A stretch of 38,169 nucleotides of DNA from Chara braunii (GCA_003427395.1 BFEA01000312.1:1669991-1708159); one strand, 5' to 3'. Counted from the first letter of the stretch, positions 20,242-30,663 are shown. Notes: generated by a model from the sequence alone, not told the origin. Program-made: numbers and translations.

Positions 20242-20475
20242 TCACCGGCCTACCTGTATATGGTCTCTCCGCTGGTACTTTCGGTAGAGTTTTATCCCAT
20301 ACCTCAAGCGCAGCTCAACCATCACGAGCGTGGTACCCAGGCTCCAGCACAGGGTGTTACCCCTCTCCATTCGCCCAAAATACCCCATCCCGTTTTGCCG
20401 CCCTTGCTTACCCCCGTTGGTACCAGGAATCACCCAGCGCACCCCGTTAGGAGCAATAGCCAACCGTCTGGGCAT
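20242..20475 (-). pseudogene. Possible partial fourth copy of the unknown module (first half only)
   Basis: The 77-codon minus-strand frame ends with LCWSLGTTLVMVELRLRYGI KLYRKYQ, which I align to WWAVTLGRDITFIMVECLWTGMRF in copy A (W-x-x-x-L-G-x-x-x-x-x-M-V-E). It is followed by stops and non-matching sequence, and no second-half blocks were seen between 19909 and 20241. The match is short, so this copy is less certain than A-C. Confidence 0.35.
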
Positions 20476-21776
20476 TCACTTTCATCGGTCCGATAAGAAT
20501 CAACCTTTCCCAAACCGTACTACGGAAAGCTACTAATCGTCTCCGAGGCTCCCTCCTTGCCCTATACGTAGTGGCCCCTCACCGCCAGCCGACAAGCTAA
20601 AGCCCCGCCTGAGGAGATGTTTTGCATCCTCCCTGGGCAAGGTGTCGAGCCATGTTCGGTCCGCCCGGGAGAGAATGCTACTAATCAACCGGCGAGACCA
20701 ACTCCTGTTCGACAGCTCGGTTGTCCGACCTCCGCATATGAGACCCGGTGGCACTACAAAAGAAACGGCGTTTCACAGTCGCGCACCAGCTGGTGGAGAC
20801 CCATCCCTTCCTTCCGAAAGGCAGGACGCTCAAACCCCCTCACGCAGATCACATGTCCCAAGTGGGACACACATAGTACAAGTGCCTTTCCCTTGGTGCA
20901 CCCAGGGCTTCCTACCCATGACTCACATTTTTCTCTCAGGATAATGAGTCTCACTTCCCTTACTTCCATGCATAGTGGTTGGGTCCTTCTCGTGAGCGTC
21001 TTTAAGGGTGAGCTAGTTTTCTTAGGAGTCTAGCAACTCCCTTCATCCCCTTTATCTTTCTTTCTCTGTCCTTTCATAGGGTAGGATTGTTCCTTTTTGA
21101 TGACCCGTTGTGTTCTTGTTGGTTCCTTCAAGCATTTCAAGTGTACAGTGCATGAGCCCGCTGGGCTCAAAAGAAAAGGTGAGAAGGGCTCCCAATTGGC
21201 CCGATCACTCCGCCGCAGGATTTTCATCGGACTCCGGCCGAAGCCGAAGTGCCAACTGTCTGCCAGGTAACCGGAACCCTTCTTTCATAGGAAGAGGAAG
21301 GGTCGACCTGCGACATGCCCAACGCTTCCCCGGACTGGCGAACACTAGCATCGGAGGAAGGAGGGCTAGAGCTACTCCACAAAAGGAGTACCTGGTCAAC
21401 TGTGTAGCATGCATATTATACCTTCAGTTCTGGCCATGCCATGCCCCCGGACACTCTCAAATCTGATTCTCTCAAGGGGTAGAGCAAGCACAAGTCCTCG
21501 TTCCCTTATCTTAAGTTATATACACGTCAATGCGTCGGGCGCCCCCTCCGGAATCGCAAGCGTCAGTTTAACCCAATACGAGGCACCTCCACCAATTTTG
21601 TAGGGCCAAGCCCCGGTAGACTTTCGAGTTTTGGTCGACCTCATTGCGGGTCCCAGTTGGCTCGGCCCGCCCACGTTGATGCTCAGGGCGCGGGCCGTTC
21701 CTCCCAGGGTCACCCCCACCTAGTGCTTTGAGATGGATGAGGGTGGGCCATCGAGCGAGAGGGCTTTGACATTGGG
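20476..21776. other. GC-rich unassigned segment, organelle-like in texture
   Basis: No protein domain recognised in any frame despite frames of 60-138 codons. The sequence is GC-rich, evenly mixed and free of simple repeats, unlike its neighbours. It resembles the 3847-5000 segment in this respect, and both could be old insertions of organelle DNA or structured non-coding sequence. I could not match it to a specific organelle gene. Confidence 0.3.
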
Positions 21777-21863
21777 GATGTAGCTCAGCCCTCCCGCCGG
21801 GTGGCAGACTCGTTGGTCATTCCGCAAACGCTGATCTTTTTTTTTTTTTTTTTTTTTTTTTTT
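21777..21863 (+). mobile_element. tRNA-head-like sequence followed by a T-run, possible SINE remnant
   Basis: GGGGATGTAGCTCAG, identical to the start of common eukaryotic tRNA-Ala genes, begins near 21776. It is followed by unrelated GC-rich sequence and then an uninterrupted T-run at about 21837-21863. No T-loop (GGTTCGA) is present, so it is not a tRNA gene. The arrangement (tRNA-like head, short body, poly(T)) echoes the minus-strand sequence at 10770-10912, but the match is only 15 nt. Confidence 0.25.
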
Positions 21864-22743
21864 CTTGGTTGTGTTCTCAAGCAAGTGTTCCTTCCAATAC
21901 GCAGGTAGTCCAGGGGTTATTTGAGAGTTCTTTTTTTTTTTTGCGCAGGCTAAGCGTCATCCTTAGGTCACACACCATTTTCCTAAGCACCGCAATCCTA
22001 CGGCGTCATCGGGGTGCGGGAACGTTGTCTTCGCCCTCGCCTCTACGCACTCCTCGCGTCTCATACATTTCGTCCATCGTCATTGGAGCAGGCCCCTTAG
22101 TCCTTTTGGGGCCTTCATATGCATGCACAGGTTACTTAACAATCCGATCAGCAACAAACCTCACTCCTTTCTTTTGTTCGCATTCCAAGTCTCAAGCACA
22201 AAGGTCTCCCTCATGGTTCGGTTTTACACTAAGGGTCCGTAGCCCCTTTACCCCCTCTTCCCCTTTTCCTTTGCCGCCCGATTTCTCCCGGCCCGTTCCC
22301 GCTCAAGACATCCCAAGACTTTACTTACCTGCACAATCCCACACGAAACGAAAGACCGATACAATCCCCCATTGGGGTCAACACATAGCCCTTTCCGCAT
22401 GCCTAATCTTTCGTTTTCTTTGGCTTCTCCTTGTTCTCCTTCCTTTGCTCAATCAGTCCATCCTTCTCATAGTCATGCAGTCGGGGAAATGGTTGAGTCA
22501 AACCGACCTTGCTTCAATTACCGACTTGATCTAGTCATTTTTCCAGACTTGACTCCTCTTAATTGCTCACGTGCCTTTCCTTTTTCCTTCTTGGCGGCAC
22601 AAGGGACTGGCAGCCCCCCCCTTGCCCACTTTCTCCGCCAAGTGAGGACAAAATTTTTTCACCGTTCGTTCCCTGGCAATGTAATCAAGTGAGTGGTGAA
22701 GGGTTAGTTTTATGCCAAGTGGTGGAAGGGAGAACGGGTAGGA
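21864..22743. other. No feature recognised
   Basis: A plus-strand frame of 221 codons (21869-22534) is open but low in complexity (Ser/Pro/Leu-rich), has no domain and lies in pyrimidine-rich sequence where long frames arise easily. Confidence 0.4.
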
Positions 22744-22818
22744 TGAATAGAGGGAGAGAGAAAGAGAGAGGGGGCGGGAGAGAGAAGAGAGAGAGAGAGA
22801 GAGACAGAGAGAGAGAGA

Positions 22819-22873
<55 letters not shown>
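22744..22873. repeat. (GA)n microsatellite
   Basis: GA repeats with few interruptions, purest from 22824 to 22873. This marks the left edge of the satellite block. Confidence 0.95.
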
Positions 22874-22874
<1 letters not shown>

Positions 22875-22929
22875 CAACTAGTCCTAATCAAATCATCCTT
22901 CCGTAGTAGCGACCAAGTATGGTCACCCC

Positions 22930-24330
22930 ACAACGGTAACAACCACATGTGAAACGGAACACTACCAAGTGCGTGATTTTGACAAGTGAGGGTAGAACCA
23001 GTGAGAGCACATTCTAATGAGGTGAAAACAGCCAAGTGTGAATCGGAGCATTACCAAAGGCATGAACTTGACAAGGTGAGGGTGTGAGTAGTGCGAACAC
23101 ATGCATATGAGTGGTAGAACAACTAGGTGTGAAGCGGAACACAACCAAAGGCATGAACTTGACAATATGAGAATGCAAGTAGTGAAAGTACATGCACATG
23201 AATAATAAAACAGTCAAGTATGAAACATAATACCACCAAAGGCATGAACTTGACAAGGTGAGGATAGAACTAGTGAAAGCACATTCACATGAGTACAACA
23301 ACAGCCAAGTGTCAACCGGAACACTACCAAATGCATGAACTTGACAAAGTGAAGGTAGAACTAGGGAGAACACATTCATATGACTAGAAGAACAACCAAG
23401 TATCAACCGGAACACTACCATACGTATGAACTTGACAAAGCGAGGGTAGAACTAATGAGAACAAATGCACATGAGCAGAAGAACAGCCAAGTGTGAATTG
23501 GAACACTACCAAATGCATGAACTTGACAAATTGAGCGTACAACTAGTGAAAACACATGCACAAGGGTAGAAGAACAACCAAGTGTGAATCGGAGCACTAC
23601 CAAATGCATGTATCTGGACAAAGTGAGGGTAGAACTAGTGAGAACACATGCTCATGAGTAAAATAACAGCCAAGTGTAAACTGGGACACTACGGAATGCA
23701 TGAACTTGACAAGGTGAGGGTAGAACTAGTGAGAACACATGCACATGAGTAGAAGAACAACCAAGTGTAAATCAGAACATTACCAAATGCATGAACTTGA
23801 CAAGGTGAGGGTGTGACTAGTGAGAGCACATGCATATGAGTGGTAGAACAGACGAGTGTGAAACGGGACACTACCAAATGCATGAGCTTGACAAAGTGAA
23901 GGTAGAACTAGTGAAAACACATTCACATGAGTAGAAGAACAGCCAAGTGTGAAACGAAACACTACCACATGCATGAACTTGACAAAGTGAAGGTAGAATT
24001 AGTGAGAATACATTCATATGAGTAGAAGAACAGCCAAGTGTGAAACGGAACACTGCCACATGCATGAACTTGACAAAGTGAAGGTAGAACTAGTGAGAAC
24101 ACATGCACATGAGTAGAAGAACAACTAAATGTGAATCGGAATACTACCAAGGGCATGGACTTGACAAAGCGAAGGTAGAACTAGTGAGAACACATTCACA
24201 TGAGTAGAAAAACAACCAAGTGTGAAATGGAACACACTACCATATGCATGAACTTGACAAAGTGAACGTAAAACTAGTGAGAACACATTCACATGAGTAG
24301 GAGAACAACCAAGTGTGAATCGTGGTATGG
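22930..24330. repeat. 91-bp satellite, about 15 copies
   Basis: The unit contains AATGCATGAACTTGACAAAG, TGAGGGTAGAACTAGTGAGA, ACACATGCACATGAGTAGAA and GAACAACCAAGTGTGAA. Starts fall at 91-bp intervals (for example 23689, 23780, 23871 and 23962 by frame). As 91 is not divisible by three, short minus-strand frames reappear in each unit but cannot form one long protein. Copies differ by about 10 percent by eye. Confidence 0.95.
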
Positions 24331-24890
24331 TCATGCGAGAGATGGGTCATGCATGTGAGTGAGACTTGCTCAAACACATGCTCGAAGTCCATGAATGCAA
24401 CCAAGAATATCATGAAACATCATCATATGATAGTTGAGTCATGCACGTGAGTGAGACTTGCTCAAACACATGCTTGAGGCGCATGAATACAACCAAGACT
24501 GAAACGGAATTTCATCTTGTGAGAGTTGAGTCATGCATGTGAGTGAGACTTGCTCAAACACATGCTTGAAGCTCATGAAGGAAACCGAGAATGCAATAGA
24601 ACATCATCATGTGAGAGTTGAGCCATACATGTGAGTGAGACTTGCTCAAACACATGCTTGAAGCTCATGAAGGCAACCAAGAATGCAATAGAACATCATC
24701 ATGTGAGAGTTGAGTCATGCATGTGAATGAGACTTGCTCAAACACATGCTTGAAGTTTATGAAGACTACCAAGAATGCAATAGAACATCATCATGTGAGA
24801 GTGGAGTCATGCATGTGAGATAGACTTGCTCAAACACATGATTGAAGCTCATGAATACAACCAAGAATGAAACGAAATGACATCATGTGG
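24331..24890. repeat. 92-bp satellite, about 6 copies
   Basis: GACTTGCTCAAACACATGCT recurs near 24363, 24455, 24547, 24638, 24731 and 24823 (spacing 91-93 bp), preceded by GAGTCATGCATGTGAGTGA. It shares the CCAAG and CATGTGAGT flavour with the 91-bp array to its left and has almost the same unit length, so the two may be related. Confidence 0.93.
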
Positions 24891-26265
24891 AAAACTGAGC
24901 AAAGTGAGCGAAAGGGATCATAAGACACTAGCGCAAGCATGAACAAGAATTGCGATTTGTTCCTAAGTGAAGAAGAGAGAAAGTGAAAAACAAAAGTGAG
25001 TCTAACTCACCCAAATGCATGAAATCACAAGGGGGGAAGTGACGATTCACATGTGAGTGAAAAAAATGACAAAACATAAGATAATCATCATCAAAACACT
25101 AGATTAGTCAAAGACAAGAGTTGTGATTTGCTCCTAAGTGCAGAAGAGGAAAGAAAGTGAGAAAGGAGTGAGTCTAACTCACCCAAATGCATGAAATCAC
25201 AAGGGGAAAGTGACGATTCACATGAGAGTGAAGAAAAGGACAAAACATGAGATAATCATCATCAAAACACTAGATTAGTCAAAGACAAGAGTCGCAATTC
25301 GCTCCTAAGTGAAAAAGAGGAGAGAAAGTGAGAAAGGAGTGAGTCTAACTTACGCAAATGCATGAAATCACAAGGGGATAAGTGGCGATTCACTTAGGAG
25401 TGAAGAAAAGGACAAAACAAGAGATAATCATGATCAAAACACTAGATTGATCAAAGACAAGAATTGTGATTTGCTCCTAAGTGAAGAAGAGGAGAGAAAG
25501 TGAGAAACGAGTGAGTCTAACTCACCCAAATGCATGAAATCACAAGGGGAGAAGTGACGATTCACATGGGAGTGAAGAAAAGGACAAAACATGAGATAAT
25601 CATCATCAAAACACAGATTAATCAAAGACAAGAGTTGCGATTTGCTCCTAAGTGAAGAAGAGGAGAGAAAGTGAGGAAAGTGTGAGTCTAACCAACCCAA
25701 ATGCATGAAATCGCAAGGGGAGAAGTGGCGATTCACATGGGAGTGAAGAAAATGACAAAACAAGAGATAATCATCATCAAAACATTAGATTGATCAAAGA
25801 TAAGAATTGCGATTTGCTCCTAAGTGAAGAAAAGGAGAAAAAGTGAGAACGGATAGAGTATAACTCACCCAAATGCATGAAATAATAAGGGGAGACGTGA
25901 CGATTCACATGGGAGTGAAGAAAAGGACAAAACAAGAGATAATCATCATCAAGACACTAAATTAATCAAAGACAACAATTGCAATTTGCTCCTCGGTGAA
26001 GAAGAGGAGAGAAAGTGAGAAAAGAGTGAGTCTAACTCACCCAAATGCATGAAATCACAAGGCCAGAAGTGACGATTCACATGGGAGTGAAGAAAAGGAC
26101 AAAACAATAGATAATCATCATCAAAACACTAGATTGATCAAAGATAAGAATTGCGATTTGCTTCTAAGTGAAGTAGAAGAGAGAAAGTGAGAAAAGAGTG
26201 AGTCTAACTCACCCAAATACATTAAATCCCAAGGGGAGAAGTGACGATTCACATGGGAGTGGGCA
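24891..26265. repeat. 172-bp satellite, about 8 copies
   Basis: ATAATCATCATCAAAACACT recurs at about 25081, 25252, 25424, 25596, 25768, 25940 and 26111, spaced 171-172 bp. Each unit holds ATTGCGATTTGCTCCTAAGT, GAGTCTAACTCACCCAAATG and AAGTGACGATTCACATGGGA. Unit length and high similarity suit a nucleosome-sized satellite. No coding role is visible. Confidence 0.95.
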
Positions 26266-26388
26266 GTGAGCCCATGGGGAGATCATTACTAGTGAGAAGG
26301 ACCCCGACCATCTACTCTAAGCTTAGGACAGTTCTTATGGAGGGAGGGTGAAGAAAAAGAGAGTGAGATATGGATAAGAGACCATTGA

Positions 26389-26638
26389 GAGAGTAGGAAA
26401 AAGAGGGGAAGGGGAGGAAGATGAAGGACAGGAAGAAGAAGAAGAAGAAGAAGAAGAAAAAGAAGAAGAAGAAGGATGAGAAGAAGAAGAAGAAGAAGAA
26501 GGGAGGAAGGTAGGGGAGGAAGGAGAAGAAGGAGGAGAAGGAGAAGAGGAGGAGGAAGAAGAAGAAGAAAATGGAGAAGAAAAAGAAGGAGAGGAAGAAG
26601 AAAGGGGAGAAGAGGAAGAAGAAGAAAAAGAAGGAAAA
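26389..26638. repeat. Polypurine tract dominated by GAA/GGA
   Basis: About 250 nt of nearly pure purine on the plus strand, with long (GAA)n runs and a handful of pyrimidines. The open frames on both strands (poly-Arg/Glu on one, poly-Leu/Ser/Phe on the other) are products of this low complexity. Such mirror-rich tracts can adopt triplex DNA. Confidence 0.95.
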
Positions 26639-27385
26639 TCTTCTCCTTTCCACTCACCTCCTTGGTGTTTTGGAGATGGAGCACAATTCTTGATGAAGTT
26701 TCTCCCTTCCTTGCACAAGAATCACCTTGGCTATAACTCTCTTCTTCCCCAAGTCGTTCTCTTCCTCTTCTCTCAACCTCTCCCGAGTTATGGCAAACTC
26801 CCTCCACTATGACTATGAAGTCTTCTCCTCTAGGAGGTTTAATGAGACTTCCCCTAGCCGCTCTCTTTTTCTCACAACCTGGGGGCTATGGCGGATCACC
26901 TCCCTAGGCCAGCCTCACTACCACTAACCTCTAAAGCTCCTTCTCCTAGCTCACAGTCTCCTCTAAGCTCTCCAACTGGCACGGGTTCCCCTATCCTCTC
27001 TCCAAGTGAGAAAGTACTCCTATGTGCTCACTTGGGCAGCATGGACACTCCTCATGCAAATGTGAGTGTAGCGGACTGAATCCTCAACTTATGTAGGTTG
27101 AAACCAGCATTCCGGCCAGCCCATGGGCCTCCCCATGTGCCTTGAGGTGAACCAAGGTACCCCAAGACGAAATTACACCACTAGGCCCTTCCGGAGGTAC
27201 CCGGGCCTTATTTTGGCCAAGTACATGCAGTCCGAGTGGTTGGTACCAACTTGGATTGCCTCTTGGCCTACTTCAGCCTCCTTTTCATCTTCAAAATGCT
27301 GCCCCCTTGGGTCTCAATCACCAATGGGCAGCCTTATCTCATTTTTGGTAGGCCGAGGTTTTTCCCCATGCCTCGGTGCCTTTTC
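26639..27385. other. No gene recognised
   Basis: Overlapping short frames without a domain. A TTGGTACCAA palindrome lies near 27240, leading into the hairpin-rich block. Confidence 0.4.
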
Positions 27386-27414
27386 AGCCTTGGATCTGGT
27401 TGAGATCCAAGGCT
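27386..27414. repeat. Hairpin, 12-bp perfect arms
   Basis: AGCCTTGGATCT and AGATCCAAGGCT are exact reverse complements with a 5-nt loop (GGTTG). It is the first of a cluster that runs to 29716. Confidence 0.9.
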
Positions 27415-27794
27415 CACAATATTCCGTGTCACCCCCAAGCAGCCCTTGCTTGAGATTTGAGCCCCTAAGCTTAATTTTTCAATTTTTGGTTCATCTAGCT
27501 CTCTTTTTGGGCCAAATGCACGTTTTCGTTTTTTTTCCTCTTTTGTTTTATTCCATTTTGGGTTGCCAACTCATTCTGGAGCTAGCCATTTTGAACTGGC
27601 TCACAAAAGACGGCTAGTTCGTCTCCAATATGAGATCTGATCTCAAATCTACGGTCCACAAAAAAATGGTCGCCTCCCTTTTGCATTTTCTCTTATTTTT
27701 CTCTTTTTAATTCAGATTTTGTGGAAATATTGTCCCAAGGGTCATATCTCTGCAATCAAGATTGCCCTCCTTAATTCTAGGAGGGATGAGGTTA

Positions 27795-28410
27795 CAGTAG
27801 GGACCTGCCGGTCCCTACTGTGCAGGTTCCAATACGCCGACACATTCTCCTCCACCCTTTTCTCCCCTTTTGTCTCATTCTCCCTCCATTTTTTTTTATT
27901 TTTTTTTTGCCTTTTATTTTTGATGTGACAAGTGTCAAATAGTTGTTGAGTTTTTTTCTAGGCCATGGATCCTCATCCATGACCAGATTCAAACTCAGTA
28001 GTTGGCCGTTATATCTCGGACTACAATAATGAAAACCCCATGCTCATACGGGGCTCCATTTTGTCTCCGTCGGTCTTAATTTTGAGCCCCTTTACTCCGA
28101 TTTTCTTTGGGCAACCTTTTTATTGCGTTGGGCCCCTTGGGGCTCTATTTTCTCATGCCTAGCTACTCCAAGATCTCTCCGACTACTGGGCAGCCCTCCC
28201 AAAACCATTATTTTGTTTTTTTTTCTCTCATAGCTCTCCTATTTGATCCCACTAGTGTTTGCACTAGTGGTGCTAATATTTTCCACCGTCTAAATCTTAA
28301 TCTCGAAGGTGCCTTTTGCTTTGTGCGTTCATCCTTCATGTTGGCTCATGGTTACCTTGGGACAGCTCAAGTCCCCGCCACTCTCCCCGTACTAGTTTCA
28401 TTTTTTTTTG
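27795..28410. repeat. Duplicated segment, copy 1 (hairpin-rich)
   Basis: Begins with a perfect hairpin (CAGTAGGGACC, loop TGCC, GGTCCCTACTG at 27795-27820). It includes a GTTATATCTCGGACT block near 28008 and a second hairpin at 28249-28270 (CCACTAGTG, loop TTTG, CACTAGTGG), followed by GTGCTAATATTTT, and ends near TTTGTCCCGCCGGC. The same landmarks in the same order occur about 1.45 kb downstream. A plus-strand frame of 182 codons (28107-28655) spans it, with CTSGANIF also encoded in copy 2, but no domain is known. Confidence 0.8.
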
Positions 28411-28704
28411 TCCCGCCGGCAGTTCCGTCGGTGCATGTCCCGTTTTTCGATTATTTTTATTTGGGTCCACTTAATCCCCGACAACGTACTGGAAGATGTC
28501 ACATTTTTTATTTGGGGACCTCCTTGTCCTTGGTGGTTTCAATATCCCTTCCTTATGTGCCACATGTGTGCCAATTATTCTTGGTCGCGAGATCTCATCA
28601 CATAGTTGTCGTTTACCGTTTCTATTTGCCTCATGCCGAAATCACTCTTTTCTAGCCCTTTGGGCTTGTCATGGCTCATTTTTTCCTTGGCTTAGGCATC
28701 CTTA

Positions 28705-28892
28705 TGCAGTCCATTATTTCTCGGACTGCAACTGTGGTAATTTTTCTAGTCCCATAGCCCCACAACTTGCCCCATACTAAAAGAAAATAAAGCGCTTAAT
28801 TCCCAAGTGCATCCAGGCTCAATATTGGCTCCGGATGCACCTAAAACATGTGTTTTCCCTTCCCCATGCAGTCAGTTGCAACTCGGACTGCA
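28705..28892. repeat. Two diverged tandem copies of a segment with a TGCAGTC...GACTGCA hairpin
   Basis: TGCAGTCC...GGACTGCA at 28705-28730 and TGCAGTC...GACTGCA at 28867-28892 form stems with 10-12 nt loops. The downstream sequence (AAGTGCATCC, GGGCTYAAT, CTCCGGAYGCAC, AAAACATGTGTTT) also repeats, at about 158-bp spacing, up to about 29020. Related hairpins sit at 29444-29469 and, less perfect, near 28003-28024. Confidence 0.8.
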
Positions 28893-29058
28893 ATAGGGGT
28901 CAATTTCCTAAGCCCAATGCCCCATAACTAGCCTTCAACTGAAAGAATAAGAAACAACTAACTTCCAAGTGCATCCGGGCTTAATTTTGACTCCGGACGC
29001 ACATAAAACATGTGTTTCTCCTCCCCCATGTAATCCGTTGTATTTCGGTTGCATGGGG

Positions 29059-29105
29059 CCTTGATTTTTCTTGATTTTCTCTACAAAATCAAGAGAAAAT
29101 CAAGG
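29059..29105. repeat. Hairpin, about 20-bp arms
   Basis: CCTTGATTTTTCTTGATTTT and its near-complement AAAATCAAGAGAAAATCAAG G flank a CTCTAC loop, with one single-base length difference between the arms. Confidence 0.88.
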
Positions 29106-29246
29106 TCCTTTGCAACCGCCATATTCCAGAATGTATCTGGTCACAGATGCATTTCCCCAAGTGGTCGTTTCTGACCGTTAAGACATTTTTCTCTTTTCTT
29201 TTCTTTTCTCTTTTCTTTTCTTTTCTTTTTTTCTCCTTTCTTGGAC

Positions 29247-29822
29247 AGTAGGGACCTGCCAGTCCCTACTTATGGCAATCCCTACTGACAGCCTACTCAC
29301 TCACTCCCTATCACTTTTTTTGTCTCGTTCTCCCGCACTTTTCTTTTATTTTCTTCCTTTTTCTAACATGCCAAGAGTCAAGTGGCTGTTAAGACCCTTT
29401 TATAGTCCGTTCCTCTAAGTTTTGACCCTCCCTATGCGCATGCTGCATTCCGTTATATCTCGGACTGCAATAATGGTTTCCTCATGCCCATGGGAGCTCC
29501 CTTTTACCTCTATTTCTCTCCCACAGTGGCCCCTTCTACTCCGATTTTCTCCCGGAGGCCTATTTTTCACATGGAGTCTCTTTTGACTCCATTTTCTTAA
29601 GGGAGGGTGATCCGAGATTTTTCGGATTGCTCTCATGCTTCCACTTCATGTTTCCTTACTTTTTCGTTTTTTTTTTTGACGTTCTCATTTCCTACCACTA
29701 GTGCTTGTACTAGTGGTGCTAATATTTTTGGTAGTCAAGATCTCGATTTTGACGGTGCATCTTCTTTTAATTATATTCCTCTTGTGTCGCTCCGTCGTTT
29801 CTTCTTGAGACTTTCACGTGTC
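29247..29822. repeat. Duplicated segment, copy 2 (hairpin-rich)
   Basis: It carries AGTAGGGAC, loop CTGCCA, GTCCCTACT at 29247-29270, TGCATTCC...GGACTGCA at 29444-29469, and CCACTAGT, loop GCTTGT, ACTAGTGG at 29695-29716, then GTGCTAATATTTTT. Order and spacing match copy 1 at an offset of 1446-1451 bp. Sequence between the hairpins is more diverged than the hairpin arms by eye. Confidence 0.8.
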
Positions 29823-30062
29823 CCGCTACTTGTCCCGTTGGTGGTCCCCGACACTTAGTCTCGCCGGTGGTCCCCGACACTTTGTCCCGTCGGTGGTCCC
29901 CGACACTTCGTCCCGCCGGCGGTCCCCGACACTTTGTCCCGTCGGTGGTCGCCGACACTTAGTCCCGCCGGTGGTCCCCGACACTTAGTCCCGTCGGCGG
30001 TCCCCGACACTTTGTCCTGCTGGTGGTCCCCGACACTTAGTCTCGCCGGTGGTCCGAGACAT
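29823..30062. repeat. 27-bp minisatellite, about 8-9 copies
   Basis: The unit is GTCCCGCCGGTGGTCCCCGA CACTTAG with small variations (CCGTCGG, CTTTG). A single related GTCCCGCCGGCAGTTCCGTC GG lies at the matching place in copy 1 of the upstream duplication (about 28418), so the array probably expanded only in copy 2. The 27-bp unit gives a nine-residue periodic frame on the minus strand, with no other gene sign. Confidence 0.9.
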
Positions 30063-30650
30063 ATTTTTTCCCGGCTACCATTATTTTACTTAGTCTTACG
30101 TGGTCCCTAGTGCCTTTCCTCAAGGTATCCCAGGTTCTTTGGGCGTCTACCGCCCGATGGTGGCCCCTTTTCCTTGCCTTTTCTTGAGCCCTGTGTGCGC
30201 CGGTTTCCCCGACCGCGGGGACTCCAATCCGAGGTTCCGTTAATTATAGTAGGCGGCCCCCACATTGGGCCCTTATTTTATAGTGTCCCACGACCGCTGG
30301 AATCGTCCACCTCTCGGCTTCCCTATTCTATTGTCATTCGTTGTGCCGTATTTGCAAGGTTAATGGCTCCGTGACCTTTGTCATGCTGAATCTCAATGGC
30401 CCTCCTGGCTTCATGCTACGTTCCTATGTGCCCATGTCCTCGCGCTTACTTCCTTGCCGTCGTTGGTTCTTTCCCCCTGCGGTTCTCAACCCAGGGCATC
30501 ATTCCTTCCGGCGGCCTAGTCCTTTGTCTTTTCTCTCTCTTGCCTCCTTACTCCAGATTTCTCTGTCGTGAATAATTTGACTATGTACAGGCTCTTGAGT
30601 GGCAGGATGTTATTTGGGACCCACCGGTCTCGACAACGTGTCTAACAATG
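30063..30650. other. No gene recognised
   Basis: Short plus-strand frames (66-76 codons) without motif. Confidence 0.4.
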
Positions 30651-30663
30651 TTAACATACGAGG

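Larger units (their letters stand above)
3469..20475 (-). mobile_element. Degenerate Ty3/gypsy LTR retrotransposon (body), interrupted by a 7.7 kb insert
   Basis: Read on the minus strand the order is: extra unknown module copies, gag, protease, RT, RNase H remnant, integrase. That is the gypsy order (integrase last). Motifs include a gag capsid region, a zinc-knuckle remnant, a DGGA protease site, YIDD of RT, an ADGLSR RNase H end, an HHCC finger, a DDE core and a GPY module. The IDD-x-PIKG, FVWDHLQD, EVRAFLG and YHPEAN-ERGH signatures resemble the lineage known from basidiomycetes. There are many stops and frameshifts and two large internal deletions. No LTRs, primer-binding site or polypurine tract could be seen, so the outer limits are uncertain and the 20475 end is only the last same-strand recognisable piece. 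Confidence 0.8.

Noticed and set aside
21776-21840. tRNA-Ala gene on the plus strand
   Set aside because: Only the first 15 nt match; there is no anticodon arm, T-loop or closing acceptor stem.
21869-22534. 221-codon plus-strand frame as a host gene
   Set aside because: Low-complexity Ser/Pro/Leu composition in pyrimidine-rich DNA, with T-runs inside; no domain or splice pattern supports it.
22685-24334. Series of 64-69-codon minus-strand frames with similar proteins (VFRFTLGCSSTHVNVFSLV-like)
   Set aside because: They recur every 91 bp because of the satellite; 91 is not a multiple of three, so they cannot be parts of one protein, and no unit has a gene context.
26289-26807. Long frames encoding poly-Leu, poly-Ser/Phe or poly-Arg/Glu proteins
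   Set aside because: They arise on both strands and in several frames from the GAA/GGA polypurine tract and have no non-repetitive domain.
28107-28655. 182-codon plus-strand frame as a membrane protein
   Set aside because: It is hydrophobic because of T-rich sequence; copy 2 of the duplication does not keep the frame beyond a short CTSGANIF match.
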